From Rhizobium sp. FY34 (GTDB lineage Bacteria > Pseudomonadota > Alphaproteobacteria > Rhizobiales > Rhizobiaceae): a stretch of DNA of 64,000 nucleotides. Location: NCBI RefSeq assembly GCF_005222845.1, contig NZ_STFZ01000008.1:62001-126000 (forward strand), written 5' to 3'. Under the pieces are notes generated by a model. It was given only the letters and a program-made list of their open reading frames with translations, had not been told where the DNA came from and ran no database searches. Shown in pieces: positions 1 to 8,701 of this stretch (within the stretch, counting starts at the first letter, position 1; each line of letters begins with the position of its first letter). The position numbers and the translations under genes are program-made.

Positions 1-44
1 GTCGTGCTCGTCGTCGTCGTTATCATCGTTGAAATACTGTTCAT
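1..44 (-). CDS. pstB: Phosphate ABC transporter ATP-binding protein PstB (5' end only)
   Basis: Only about 14 codons lie inside the window. An ATG at 44-42 follows the pstA stop by 13 bases, with AGAGGGA about 7 bases upstream as ribosome-binding site. The visible residues are a Ser/Thr-rich leader (MNSISTMITTTTST) encoded by an ACG repeat, so no ATPase motif can be seen. The identity rests on position: pstS-pstC-pstA is normally followed by pstB, the ATPase of the high-affinity phosphate importer. The reading frame directly after the pstA stop would give an Asp-rich peptide but has no start codon. Confidence 0.5.
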   Translation of the reverse strand, partial: MNSISTMITTTTST

Positions 45-57
45 CGTCACGATCCCT

Positions 58-1413
58 CTACCAACGGCGCTCAAAGCGACTGCGCAGAATAATGGCCACC
101 ATATTCATAGTGATCAAAAAGATGAGAAGCACGATGATCGCCCCCGAGGCACGCTCGATAAAGGCGGGGTCGCCGCGCTGTGTCCAGTTGTAGACCTGCA
201 CCGGAAGCGCCGATGCCGGATCAAAGAAACCGTCCGGCGGACCGGCAGGATATTCGCGTACGAAAGCCACCATGCCGATAAGCAGCAGCGGTGCGGTTTC
301 GCCCAGCGCACGGGCAAGGCCGATGATGGTGCCGGTGAGAACGCCGGGCATGGCAAGCGGCAGGACATGGTGGAAGATGGCCTGCATCTTGGAGGCACCG
401 ACACCGAGCGCTGCATCGCGGATCGACGGCGGCACCGACTTGAAGGCAGCACGCGTGGCGATGATGATCGTCGGCAGGGTCATCAGCGTCAGAACCAGGC
501 CACCCACGACCGGAGCCGATTGCGGCATGCCGGCGAAATTGATGAAGATGGCAAGACCGAGAATACCGAAGACCACCGAGGGAACGGCCGCCAGATTGGC
601 GATATTCACCTCGATAAGATCGGTAAACTTGTTCTGCGGTGCGAACTCTTCCAGATAGATCGAGGCCGCGACACCGATGGGCAGGGACAGGACCAGCACA
701 ATCAGCATCATGTAGAGCGAGCCGATGATCGCAACGCCGAGGCCGGCGGCCTCAGGGCGGGTGTCGGACGCATCTGGAGCCGTGAAGAAGGACCAGTTGA
801 ACTTCGTGGTCAACAGCCCCGCCGATTTCAGCTTGTCGGCGAGCAGGAGCTGCTCGGGCGAGATGTTGCGATCGAGCTTGGCGCTCTCCATCGTCACTCG
901 GCCCTTGTAATAGCCGTCGATGCGTCCGGCTGCGAGCAGCTTGAAGGACACGGTCTGGCCAATGCTTTGCGGATCGGCAATCACGTAATTGCGCAGATCG
1001 GCCGGAGCTTCCTTGGAGATCAGTTCGGCGGCGGCCTTGACGGTGACGCCATTGCCCAGGATGCCCTTGGCCGTCATCGCTTCGGACAATGCCTTTTCGA
1101 TCAGCGGCGCATAGCCAAAGGTGGTGACCTTGGCAATTTCTTCCGGGTTGCGGTTGCCGCTCTTGTCGAGACGGGCCGGGTCCAGATGAATGTCGAGCGT
1201 GATGAAGGTCTGCTGGAAGGAAGACAGGCCGTTCGACAGAATGGAGGTGAGAAGGCCCACAAGCGCCAGGATGCCGATCAGCACCCCGATCTTGCCCATC
1301 ATGCGGAACCGCATTTCGGCAGCATTGCGCCGGCGGGTGCGGTCATCGAGGGTGAGCAGTGACTTCTTCTGGGTTTCAGCCGGCGGAATTCCCGCTGCGG
1401 TGATGTCGGTCAT
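58..1413 (-). CDS. pstA: Phosphate ABC transporter permease PstA
   Basis: One of the two inner-membrane permease subunits of the high-affinity phosphate importer PstSCAB. The 451-residue product is much longer than the roughly 300 residues of the enterobacterial protein. The extra part is an N-terminal cytoplasmic stretch, a first membrane helix at about 41-60 and a periplasmic region to about 225, matching the alphaproteobacterial PstA form (DUF3333-type N-terminus, from memory). Further helices follow, and the EAA loop that contacts the ATPase is visible as DAALGVGASKMQAIFHHVLP. The ATG overlaps the pstC stop by four bases (ATGA), so the two are translationally coupled within a PhoB-controlled operon. 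Confidence 0.95.
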   Translation of the reverse strand: MTDITAAGIPPAETQKKSLLTLDDRTRRRNAAEMRFRMMGKIGVLIGILALVGLLTSILSNGLSSFQQTFITLDIHLDPARLDKSGNRNPEEIAKVTTFGYAPLIEKALSEAMTAKGILGNGVTVKAAAELISKEAPADLRNYVIADPQSIGQTVSFKLLAAGRIDGYYKGRVTMESAKLDRNISPEQLLLADKLKSAGLLTTKFNWSFFTAPDASDTRPEAAGLGVAIIGSLYMMLIVLVLSLPIGVAASIYLEEFAPQNKFTDLIEVNIANLAAVPSVVFGILGLAIFINFAGMPQSAPVVGGLVLTLMTLPTIIIATRAAFKSVPPSIRDAALGVGASKMQAIFHHVLPLAMPGVLTGTIIGLARALGETAPLLLIGMVAFVREYPAGPPDGFFDPASALPVQVYNWTQRGDPAFIERASGAIIVLLIFLITMNMVAIILRSRFERRW

Positions 1414-2870
1414 TCGTACTGCTCCCGATATTTGCGGACAATGTAGAGGGCCAGCACGTTGAGCCCGAGTGTAAAGACAAAGAGGGTCAGGCCGAGTGCG
1501 AAGGCCACCAGCGTTTCGGGGCTGGCAAACTCGGTATCGCCAGTCAGCTGGCTGACGATCTTCACCGTCACCGTTGTCATGGCTTCGAAGGGGTTGAGGT
1601 CGAGCTTGGCCGCTGCACCGGCACCGAGCACCACGATCATTGTTTCGCCAATCGCACGGCTGGCGGCGAGCAGGACAGCGCCGACGATGCCGGGAAGGGC
1701 TGCCGGCAGAACAACCTGCTTGATGGTTTCCGATTGCGTGGCACCAAGGCCGTAGGACCCATCGCGCAGGGCCTGGGGAACGGCATTGATAATGTCATCC
1801 GACAGCGAACTGACGAAGGGGATGATCATGATGCCCATGACGAGGCCAGCCGTCAGAACGGAGGACGAAGAAGTGCCAAGCCCCAGCGGCTGGGCAAGCC
1901 AGTCGCGCAGGAACGGACCGACCGTGATGAGGGCAAAGAGACCGTAGACGATGGTGGGAATGCCGGCCAGCATTTCGATGGCGGGCTTGGCAAGGCTGCG
2001 CACCGTCTTGCTGGCATATTCAGCCAGGTAGATGGCGATCATCAAGCCGATCGGAACAGCCACAAGAAGCGCGATCAGGGACACATAGAGCGTGCCCCAC
2101 AGCAAGGGCAGGATGCCAAGCTCCGAACCGCCGCGGAACTGCGGGTTCCAGACCGTGGAGAAGAAGAATTCGCTTGCCGGATAAATCTTGAAGAAGCTGA
2201 TCGTTTCAAACACCAGCGAGCCGACAATGCCAAGCGTGGTGAGAACGGCGACCATGGAGGCGGCGATCAGCAGCGACTTGACGAAGCTTTCGGTGACATT
2301 GCGGGCACGCATATCCGGCTGGATGCGCCGGTAGGCCCAGAGGCCAAGAGCAACCGCAAGCACAAGCACAACAACGCTCATGGCCATATTGCCGGTCTTG
2401 ACGTCCTGGCGATAGGCTCTGGCTGCTTCGAACACCACCGGCGGCACATCACCGACGAGCGCAACGCCGACTTCAGCAAGTCTTGAGCGCACGGTGGAGA
2501 GATTTTCGCCGATGCGCACCAACTCGTCTTCGCCCATGCCACCAAGCGCCAGCACGGCATCAAGGCCACCGGCAATACGGCGCACATCCGACATGACCAG
2601 GCTGCGCGCGCCGCCTTCGGGAATAACGCTGTCGGGGATCATGCCGCCAATGCGGCTTTCGATCGCCATGGGCTGAAGGATCAGCCAGGCGCCCAGCAGG
2701 AAGAGTGCCGGCACTGCGGTAAACAGTGCGACCGTCTGTCCGTAATAACCGGGCAGCGAATGCAATTTGGTTTTCTGGCTATCGGACAGGGCAAGGGCCT
2801 GCCGCTTGCCGAGCACAAATCCCAGTGCCGCCAGCACCAACAAGACGGGAATAAGGATGCCAACGCTCAT
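1410..2870 (-). CDS. pstC: Phosphate ABC transporter permease PstC
   Basis: Second permease subunit of the PstSCAB phosphate importer, 486 residues against about 320 in enterobacteria. An N-terminal part with hydrophobic segments near residues 3-20, 47-67 and 160-180 and a periplasmic stretch between them precedes the ordinary permease core. The core carries the EAA-type loop RDGSYGLGATQSETIKQVVLP near residue 385. It lies 73 bases downstream of pstS and overlaps pstA. The extended form is shared with other Rhizobiales, so it is not a fusion specific to this genome. Confidence 0.95.
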   Translation of the reverse strand: MSVGILIPVLLVLAALGFVLGKRQALALSDSQKTKLHSLPGYYGQTVALFTAVPALFLLGAWLILQPMAIESRIGGMIPDSVIPEGGARSLVMSDVRRIAGGLDAVLALGGMGEDELVRIGENLSTVRSRLAEVGVALVGDVPPVVFEAARAYRQDVKTGNMAMSVVVLVLAVALGLWAYRRIQPDMRARNVTESFVKSLLIAASMVAVLTTLGIVGSLVFETISFFKIYPASEFFFSTVWNPQFRGGSELGILPLLWGTLYVSLIALLVAVPIGLMIAIYLAEYASKTVRSLAKPAIEMLAGIPTIVYGLFALITVGPFLRDWLAQPLGLGTSSSSVLTAGLVMGIMIIPFVSSLSDDIINAVPQALRDGSYGLGATQSETIKQVVLPAALPGIVGAVLLAASRAIGETMIVVLGAGAAAKLDLNPFEAMTTVTVKIVSQLTGDTEFASPETLVAFALGLTLFVFTLGLNVLALYIVRKYREQYE

Positions 2871-2943
2871 TTTTCTGTCCGCACCTTCCAGATGACATGA
2901 AAACTGGCGGCGCGATAATTCGCGCCGCCAGAGACAAAGACGA

Positions 2944-3984
2944 TTACTTCAACGGTGCCATCGGCGTGCGAGCCTTGACCATTTCCTGGGTCTTCTTCAG
3001 CTCAGGATCAGAAACCAGGCCATAGGCAGCCAGCGGGCCGTTCGGGCCAGCCATGTCGTCGGATACGAAGAACTCGATATAGTCCTGAAGGCCGGGGATG
3101 ACGTCCAGGTGAGCGTTCTTCACGTAGAAGTATAGCGGACGCGAGACCGGATACTTGCCGGAAGCGATGGTTTCCACCGAAGGAACGATGCCAGCCATGG
3201 TGCCGACGCGCAGCTTGTCAGTGTTGTTCTGGTAGAAGGACAGGCCGAAGACGCCGATGCCGTTCTTGTTGGCAGCAACGCGTGCCAGCGTTTCCGGATA
3301 GTCGCCGTCGATGTCGATCGACACGCCGTCGGTGCGCAGCTGGGCGCAAGCCTTGCTGGCAGCAGCCTTGTCGCCATTGGCAGCAGCCAGATGAGCGTCA
3401 TAGGTGCCGTCTTCCTTGCAGCCGTCAACGATGACCTTTTCGTCGAACACTTCGCGGGTGCCGTGCTTGGTGCCCGGAATGAAGGCGAGGATCGGCTGGT
3501 CAGGCAGGTCGGCGCGGACTTCCTTCCAGTTCTTGTAGGTGTTGTCGACGATCTTGCCGTCCTTCAGAACCTTGGCGGCCAGAGCCTTGTGCCAGTCAGC
3601 CTGGGTGAACTTGAAATCCGGAGCGGTGATTTCCGAGGCAAAAACGATGCCGTCGTAACCGATGCGCACTTCCTGGATGGCCGTTACGCCGTTCTTGGCG
3701 CAGGTTTCGATGTCGGACTTGCTGATGCGCGACGAAGAATTGGCGATGTCGATGGTGTTTTCGCCCACGCCTTCGCAGAGCTTCTTGCGGCCAGCGCCGG
3801 AACCGCCGGATTCAACGACGGGCGTCGGGAACTTCGTGTTTTCGCCGAAAGCTTCAGCAACGATGGATGCATAGGGAAGAACGGTGGACGAGCCGGCAAT
3901 CTGGATCTGGTCGCGCGCAACGGCAGCGCCGGCGAATGCGCCGGATGCCACCAGGGCAGCTGCGGAAAGCTTAAGGATGTTCAT
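2944..3984 (-). CDS. pstS: Periplasmic phosphate-binding protein PstS
   Basis: Substrate-binding protein that delivers phosphate to PstCA. It has a clear signal peptide (residues 1 to about 23, cleaved after AVA), the early family motif IAGSSTVLPYASIVAEAF and the phosphate-contacting segment ESGGSGAGRKKLC. Length is 346 residues, normal for the family. GGGAGA lies about 5 bases before the ATG. It is the first transporter gene behind the PhoB box at 4089-4117, so it should be strongly induced under phosphate limitation. The 194-base gap to phoR holds only that control region. Confidence 0.95.
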   Translation of the reverse strand: MNILKLSAAALVASGAFAGAAVARDQIQIAGSSTVLPYASIVAEAFGENTKFPTPVVESGGSGAGRKKLCEGVGENTIDIANSSSRISKSDIETCAKNGVTAIQEVRIGYDGIVFASEITAPDFKFTQADWHKALAAKVLKDGKIVDNTYKNWKEVRADLPDQPILAFIPGTKHGTREVFDEKVIVDGCKEDGTYDAHLAAANGDKAAASKACAQLRTDGVSIDIDGDYPETLARVAANKNGIGVFGLSFYQNNTDKLRVGTMAGIVPSVETIASGKYPVSRPLYFYVKNAHLDVIPGLQDYIEFFVSDDMAGPNGPLAAYGLVSDPELKKTQEMVKARTPMAPLK

Positions 3985-4088
3985 GATGATCTCCCGTCAT
4001 GGGCTTGTGTGAATTCTGTCTGCAACCGGCTCTCGCTCTCGCCGATCGTCAGGCAGCTCTGTCTTAGCCGCCCTCGCCCCATGCTTTT

Positions 4089-4117
4089 ATGTCAGTTCCG
4101 TGAAACATTTGTGACAA
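4089..4117 (-). promoter_or_regulatory. PhoB box upstream of pstS
   Basis: Read on the minus strand, three 7-mers TTGTCAC, GTTTCAC and CTGACAT are separated by exactly four bases each (AAAT, GGAA), giving the 11-base direct-repeat pitch of PhoB sites (consensus CTGTCAT-N4-CTGTCAT). It lies about 105 bases upstream of the pstS start and would replace a -35 element. A weak -10 candidate (CTAAGA) sits about 20 bases downstream. Confidence 0.75.
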
Positions 4118-4178
4118 TTCATGTCGCTGAAAATATTAGATATTTTCAATCGACGCCAAGCGGACTTGGGGTTTTATG

Positions 4179-5432
4179 TCAAAAACGGACGGTAAAGTCC
4201 GTGCCCTTGCCCAGTTCGGATTTGACGATCAGCCTTGCACGGTGGCGCGTGAGGATGTGCTTGACGATGGCAAGCCCGAGGCCCGTGCCCTTTTTCGAGC
4301 GGCTGTCGGCAACGCTGACGCGGTAAAAGCGCTCTGTCAGGCGCGGCACATGTTCGGCCGGAATGCCCGGCCCGCGATCGACAACGCTGAGTTCCACCGG
4401 CTGGCCGGGTTCGTTGCGCAGATGGACATCGACAAAGCCGCCCTCCTGCCCGTATTTGCAGGCATTCTCCATGAGGTTCTCGATGACCTGTACCAGTTCG
4501 TCACGATCGCCGGTGACCTCCACCTTGCCCGCTGGCAGATGCATGCGGATTTCGATGCCCAGTTCCTGCGCCAGCGGCAGAAGACTGTCACGCACATGCC
4601 CGACAAGTGGCACGAGATCCACTCGCTGGCTGGGGGCAATGTGCGATTTGAGTTCCAGCCGCGACAAAGAGAGAAGATCATCCACCAGCCGGCTCATGCG
4701 GGTGGCCTGTTCGAACATGATGCCGAGGAAGCGCTCATGGGCCGCCACATCGCCCTTGGCCGGCCCCTGCAGGGTTTCGATAAAGCCGCGCAGAGAGGCA
4801 AGCGGCGTGCGCAGTTCATGGCTGGCATTGGCGACAAAATCGGACCGCATGCGGTCAATGCGCCGCAATTCGGAAATATCGCGAAACGACAGGGCATAGA
4901 GGCGCGGCATGTCGCCCTCGCCTTTGGCCGGCTCGATCGGCGCGATGCGGATGATATAGACGCGCTCGGACGGGTGGCGCTCGGAATGCTCGATCTGGTT
5001 CGGCTGGTCGGTGACAATGGTTTCGCGCACCATGTCGAGAATGCCGGGCGAGCGCAGCCGCGCAGACAGATGCATTCCCGGCGTGATGGAGCCGAAGGAT
5101 TTTTCCGCCGCCGGGTTCTGGCACAGAACATTGGCATCGGCTGCCAGCACGAAGACCGGCATGTCGAGTGCGGCAAAGGCGGCCGCGACATCCGGCAGAG
5201 GATCGCGTGGGGCGTGAGGTTCGATGATGGCCGCCACCGGTTCGGCCTCATCCGGAGCAGCCGGAACCACAGACCAGGCGGACAGAACGACCAGCAGCCA
5301 GCCGATGGCGACGAGCGAGACATCCAGCCCCGCCATGGCGGCAAGTGCTGCCATGAGGGTGACGGTTGCCAGAACCAGCCAGAGACGCGAGAGGCGCTCG
5401 CGCATTGTCTTGCCCCGCTGCCTGGATGCCAT
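4179..5432 (-). CDS. phoR: Phosphate regulon sensor histidine kinase PhoR
   Basis: Membrane sensor kinase expected to phosphorylate PhoB when phosphate is scarce and to be restrained by PstSCAB/PhoU when it is not. The order is: two N-terminal membrane helices (about residues 15-50), a PAS-like region containing AALDMPVFVLAADANVLCQN, a HisKA box ASHELRTPLASLRGF with the phospho-accepting His, then a catalytic domain with N box ENLMENACKYG, DRGPGIP and GTGLGLAIVKHIL. I start at the ATG at 5432, which has AGAGG five bases upstream, giving 417 residues. A TTG at 5468 would add 12 residues but lies against a palindrome. phoB was not found here and presumably lies beyond the left edge. Confidence 0.93.
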   Translation of the reverse strand: MASRQRGKTMRERLSRLWLVLATVTLMAALAAMAGLDVSLVAIGWLLVVLSAWSVVPAAPDEAEPVAAIIEPHAPRDPLPDVAAAFAALDMPVFVLAADANVLCQNPAAEKSFGSITPGMHLSARLRSPGILDMVRETIVTDQPNQIEHSERHPSERVYIIRIAPIEPAKGEGDMPRLYALSFRDISELRRIDRMRSDFVANASHELRTPLASLRGFIETLQGPAKGDVAAHERFLGIMFEQATRMSRLVDDLLSLSRLELKSHIAPSQRVDLVPLVGHVRDSLLPLAQELGIEIRMHLPAGKVEVTGDRDELVQVIENLMENACKYGQEGGFVDVHLRNEPGQPVELSVVDRGPGIPAEHVPRLTERFYRVSVADSRSKKGTGLGLAIVKHILTRHRARLIVKSELGKGTDFTVRF

Positions 5433-5469
5433 TCCTGCCTCTTGCCGTGACGGCTGCAATTGTTTCAAC

Positions 5470-5505
5470 TTAGAGCGGGTTTGATCTGACCAAAACCCGC
5501 TCTAA
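5470..5505. repeat. Perfect 13-bp palindrome between phoR and ppk2
   Basis: TTAGAGCGGGTTT (5470-5482) and AAACCCGCTCTAA (5493-5505) are exact inverted copies around a 10-base loop. It lies in the divergent gap, 37 bases upstream of the chosen phoR start. There is no T-tract, so it is not a standard terminator. It could be a dispersed palindromic element or an operator for one of the flanking genes. Confidence 0.8.
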
Positions 5506-5660
5506 CGGGTGGTGATAGCCTTGCGCCATGACAGATATACATCGGTCATGCGGGAGGTCAGGAAAATTTGCCGTTAAACACCGGAAAGTTTGACGGAACC
5601 GGCATTTTCCGCCGTTCATTGCTGTAGAAAGACAAAAGACAAACCCTTTGGAGAACGTGC

Positions 5661-6554
5661 ATGACGGTTGAGAATGGGACAAGTGGCAGCCGCGCCGTGG
5701 AACTGGAGATTGGCGGCAAGCGCCGTATCTTCGATATTGACGACCCGAAACTTCCCGACTGGATTTCCGACAAGGCACTGATCTCCGGCGGCTATCCTTA
5801 CGACAAGAAGCTCGACAACAGCCTGTATGAAAGCGAGCTGAAGACATTGCAGATCGAACTCGTCAAGGCGCAAACCTTTCTGAAGGACAGCGGCAAGCGA
5901 GTGATGGCGCTGTTTGAGGGGCGCGATGCGGCAGGCAAAGGCGGCACGATCTTTGCCATTCATGCCTATCTCAACCCACGCACGGCACGCGTGGTGGCGC
6001 TGACCAAGCCGACGGAAACCGAGGCAGGGCAATGGTATTTCCAGCGATACGTGACTCATTTCCCCACCAAGGGCGAAATCGTGCTGTTTGATCGGTCCTG
6101 GTACAACCGCGCCGGGGTGGAGCCTGTCATGGGCTTCTGCACGCCGGAGCAGCACAAGCATTTCCTGAAAGTGACACCGACCTTCGAGCAGCTGATTGTC
6201 GATGACGGCATTCATTTCTTCAAGTTCTGGCTGAATATTGGCCGCGAAATGCAGCTGAAGCGCTTTCACGACCGCGCCCATGACCCGCTGAAAGTGTGGA
6301 AGCTTTCACCCATGGATATTGCCGCGCTGAACCGCTGGAGCGATTACAGCGACAAGCGCGACCTGATGCTGGACAAGACGCACACCAAAACCAGCCCCTG
6401 GACAGTGGTGCGCGCCAATGACAAGCGCCGCGCACGGCTCAACATCATCCGCCATATTCTTCTGTCGCTGGATTATGCCGGCAAGGACATCAAGGCGATC
6501 GGCACAATTGACGACAAGATCCTCGGTTTTGGTCCCGACGCCTTCAAATCGTAA
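5661..6554 (+). CDS. ppk2: Polyphosphate kinase 2 (PPK2)
   Basis: Transfers phosphate between polyphosphate and nucleoside diphosphates, so it can make GTP/ATP from stored polyphosphate. At 297 residues it is a single-domain, class-I-length PPK2. Visible motifs are the Walker A-like [14 protein letters not shown] (about residues 85-98), the Walker B-like [19 protein letters not shown] (about 140-158), and the lid-region [17 protein letters not shown] with DLMLDKTHT. It diverges from phoR, linking polyphosphate use to phosphate sensing. No clear PhoB box was found in the 155 bases before it. The ATG has GGAG about 7 bases upstream. Confidence 0.95.
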   Translation: MTVENGTSGSRAVELEIGGKRRIFDIDDPKLPDWISDKALISGGYPYDKKLDNSLYESELKTLQIELVKAQTFLKDSGKRVMALFEGRDAAGKGGTIFAIHAYLNPRTARVVALTKPTETEAGQWYFQRYVTHFPTKGEIVLFDRSWYNRAGVEPVMGFCTPEQHKHFLKVTPTFEQLIVDDGIHFFKFWLNIGREMQLKRFHDRAHDPLKVWKLSPMDIAALNRWSDYSDKRDLMLDKTHTKTSPWTVVRANDKRRARLNIIRHILLSLDYAGKDIKAIGTIDDKILGFGPDAFKS

Positions 6555-6558
6555 AGGC

Positions 6559-7929
6559 TCACTGGCCGGGCAGGATGCGCACGGAATAGAGCAGCACCGA
6601 CTGGCGACCGCCGAGGATATCGCTGTTGATGAAGATGCGTCCCGGCTGGTTGGGGGCAAGCGTTCGATCAAAGGTGATGCGAAACAGCGTATCGGACTTT
6701 TCCTGCAGCGCCATCACCCGGTGGCGCGAGCAGGTTCCGAGGCTGGAGAAATCGCAGCGCACGGCCAGCTGCACGCCGTTATCACCGGCCGATTGCAACG
6801 TGAGCGCAATGGTCGAGGTCTTGCCGCCCAACTGGCGCAAAAGTTCCACCGGCACCGGAATGGCCACGTCGCCGGATGCCTGCGGCGAACGCGAGGTGAT
6901 GCGTAGGGCCGGACCATCGGCCATGGCCACCGTTTCCACGCTGGCATCCTTGCCCGCACTCGCCTGCGCCTTGCCGCCGGCCGTATAGACTTCCAGCCAG
7001 TCATCGGAAAAACCCTGCTGCGGATCAAAGGCAGGGCTTGCCGGCTGGCCGGTGAAATCCTCTTCGGCCACGCTTGCCGGCGGGTTCGGCACGCTGGTGT
7101 CGCGCTCGGCAGCCGTCAGGAACAGGCCGCCGCTATAGGCCCACCAGAGGCCCATGGCACAAAATGCAAAGAGGGTGACAGAGATGAACAGGCGCGACAG
7201 GAAGCCACGACGCTTTCGCGGGCGCTTTTCACCAGGAATACCCGGCGCATCATCGGCGCTCAGTTCCGCCTGCCGGGCCTTGGCGAGCTTGGCAAGTTTT
7301 GCAGCCTTTCGCGACTGCTTACCGCGTGGTCCGGGCATAGGTGCGAGAGGCGCCAGCCGATCAACGCCGGCTTCGGCGCGCACTGGTTCGGCAAGTTCGC
7401 CGGAATCGGCATCGGACTGGGGCGCAAGCCCTGCGGAAATGTCGCGCCGGGCAGAAAGATCATCCAGACCGCCCGGATCAGCCGCAGGATCGCCGGGGAC
7501 CGATGCGGGCCGGGAAACGCCGGTGCTCCGCGTCTGGCCGCCGAGATCAGGCTCATGGCCCCGCGCAAAGCCGTTGGCCGGCCCGCCCCGCTGGGCAGAA
7601 ACATGGTCGGCGCCCAGCAATGCATCATCCGCGCCGGCATCCGGCGGCGGGTTTTGACGCGATGGCACGACGGCGGGAGCCATGTCGGCCTCGCGTGCCA
7701 GCCGCGCCTCTTCGCGCAGGCGTTCACGCTCTTCGAACTCGATTTCGCGGATCTTGTGCTCCAGCCGCACGCGCTGGGCCTCGATCACCTGCGGATCGGT
7801 GATCTCCTGCTTGACCAGACCGGCTTCCAGCGCCTGACGCGCGGACTGGTAGATCCGGGCGCGGGCATTGGCGTCGCCGCGGTCGGCGCGCGACAGCGCT
7901 GTCCTGATTGCCGTTTCCAACCCGCTCAC
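6559..7929 (-). CDS. Uncharacterised single-pass membrane protein with charged N-terminus
   Basis: 456 residues, not recognised as a named family. Residues 1 to about 95 are helical and highly charged (Arg/Glu/Ala-rich, including EIEFEERERLREEARLARE) and may form a coiled coil. Residues 95-225 are a low-complexity Pro/Ala/Gly/Asp linker ending in a basic KRPRKRRGF stretch. One membrane helix follows (about 230-252, LFISVTLFAFCAMGLWWAYS), then a C-terminal domain of about 200 residues that looks beta-rich and carries two Cys (CDFSSLGTC). The predicted topology is N-in, C-out. The start is GTG with AGGGA six bases upstream. The gene converges on ppk2 with four bases between the stop codons. Confidence 0.7.
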   Translation of the reverse strand: MSGLETAIRTALSRADRGDANARARIYQSARQALEAGLVKQEITDPQVIEAQRVRLEHKIREIEFEERERLREEARLAREADMAPAVVPSRQNPPPDAGADDALLGADHVSAQRGGPANGFARGHEPDLGGQTRSTGVSRPASVPGDPAADPGGLDDLSARRDISAGLAPQSDADSGELAEPVRAEAGVDRLAPLAPMPGPRGKQSRKAAKLAKLAKARQAELSADDAPGIPGEKRPRKRRGFLSRLFISVTLFAFCAMGLWWAYSGGLFLTAAERDTSVPNPPASVAEEDFTGQPASPAFDPQQGFSDDWLEVYTAGGKAQASAGKDASVETVAMADGPALRITSRSPQASGDVAIPVPVELLRQLGGKTSTIALTLQSAGDNGVQLAVRCDFSSLGTCSRHRVMALQEKSDTLFRITFDRTLAPNQPGRIFINSDILGGRQSVLLYSVRILPGQ

Positions 7930-8075
7930 GGAAAATCCCTATTCTTGGCACATATGCTATTCAGCGCTCTGGGTACCCTCTCAATGGAGGAACTGCAAGC
8001 ACCGCGCCTCCACCCGGCATATGGCGCCATCATGGCAAATGGCGCAAAGAGTTTGCAAAAGGCGAAATTCCCGGC

Positions 8076-8104
8076 TTGAATTCCTTTTCCATTCGCTGTA
8101 TCAG
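8076..8104 (+). promoter_or_regulatory. Candidate promoter of tRNA-Thr
   Basis: TTGAAT (8076-8081) and TATCAG (8099-8104) are 17 bases apart, placing the expected start about 30 bases before the tRNA. This is a sequence match only. Confidence 0.45.
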
Positions 8105-8139
8105 CCGCCTCACACCGCAGGGCTTCATGCTTCGCGCGG

Positions 8140-8215
8140 GCCGCTTTAGCTCAGGTGGTAGAGCACATCATTCGTAATGATGGGGTCGCAGGTTCGAGTC
8201 CTGCAAGCGGCACCA
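8140..8215 (+). tRNA. tRNA-Thr (anticodon CGT)
   Basis: A 76-nt cloverleaf with the CCA end encoded. The acceptor stem GCCGCTT pairs with AAGCGGC, the anticodon stem ATCAT pairs with ATGAT around TTCGTAA, and the T arm contains GGTTCGAGTCC. The anticodon CGT at 8173-8175 reads ACG codons for threonine. Confidence 0.97.
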
Positions 8216-8424
8216 TTTTAATGTTCCCCAATCGCAACCGATGCTCCAAGGATTGTCCGCTCGCTCGGAAGCCCGACATGCCTTCGCCATTTTGGTGCAT
8301 TTTTGCGGCTCCCTCCCTCCATCTTAGCGAAAGATTCAGGGAATGGCGGGCAGACTGGCCTCACATTTGACATCGCCACCGGACCTGCAAACAGGGGGTG
8401 ACGGCGGATCTAGGGGATAATCTC

Positions 8425-8679
8425 GTGCCAGCTTCCTATCATCAATCCATTCGCGAATTCATTGCCGACAATTTTCTGTATCGCGCTGATGCCAGTGTCG
8501 AGGATGACCAGTCGCTGCTCGACAGCGGCGTGATGGATTCGACCGGCGTTCTGGAACTGATCGCCTTTCTCGAAAGCACCTACCATATTTCGGTAGCCGA
8601 TCATGAGATCGTGCCGGAGAACCTCGACAGTATCCAGCGCGTTTCAACCTATCTCTCGTCGAAACTGAAAGCGGCCTGA
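8425..8679 (+). CDS. Acyl carrier protein (stand-alone, accessory type)
   Basis: An 84-residue carrier protein. The 4'-phosphopantetheine attachment site is the Ser in LLDSGVMDSTGVLELIAFLE (about residue 40), followed by helix III and the acidic VPENLDSIQRVSTYL. It resembles the stand-alone carriers paired with amino-acid or acyl adenylating enzymes more than the fatty-acid AcpP, which has DSLD at this site. I start at GTG 8425, where AGGGG lies eight bases upstream; a GTG at 8398 abuts a G-run and is less likely. It precedes the AMP-forming ligase by 22 bases and should be that enzyme's acceptor. Confidence 0.85.
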   Translation: MPASYHQSIREFIADNFLYRADASVEDDQSLLDSGVMDSTGVLELIAFLESTYHISVADHEIVPENLDSIQRVSTYLSSKLKAA

Positions 8680-8701
8680 GACGCAACGCGGGGAGTGCCG
8701 C

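Noticed and set aside
4..1362. A 452-codon plus-strand open frame opposite pstA.
   Set aside because: Low-complexity Arg/Asp/His composition with no domain; a shadow of pstA.
5506..5660. PhoB box before ppk2.
   Set aside because: CATGAC and GTCATG near 5527-5550 form an inverted rather than direct repeat, and no 11-base-pitch half-sites were found.
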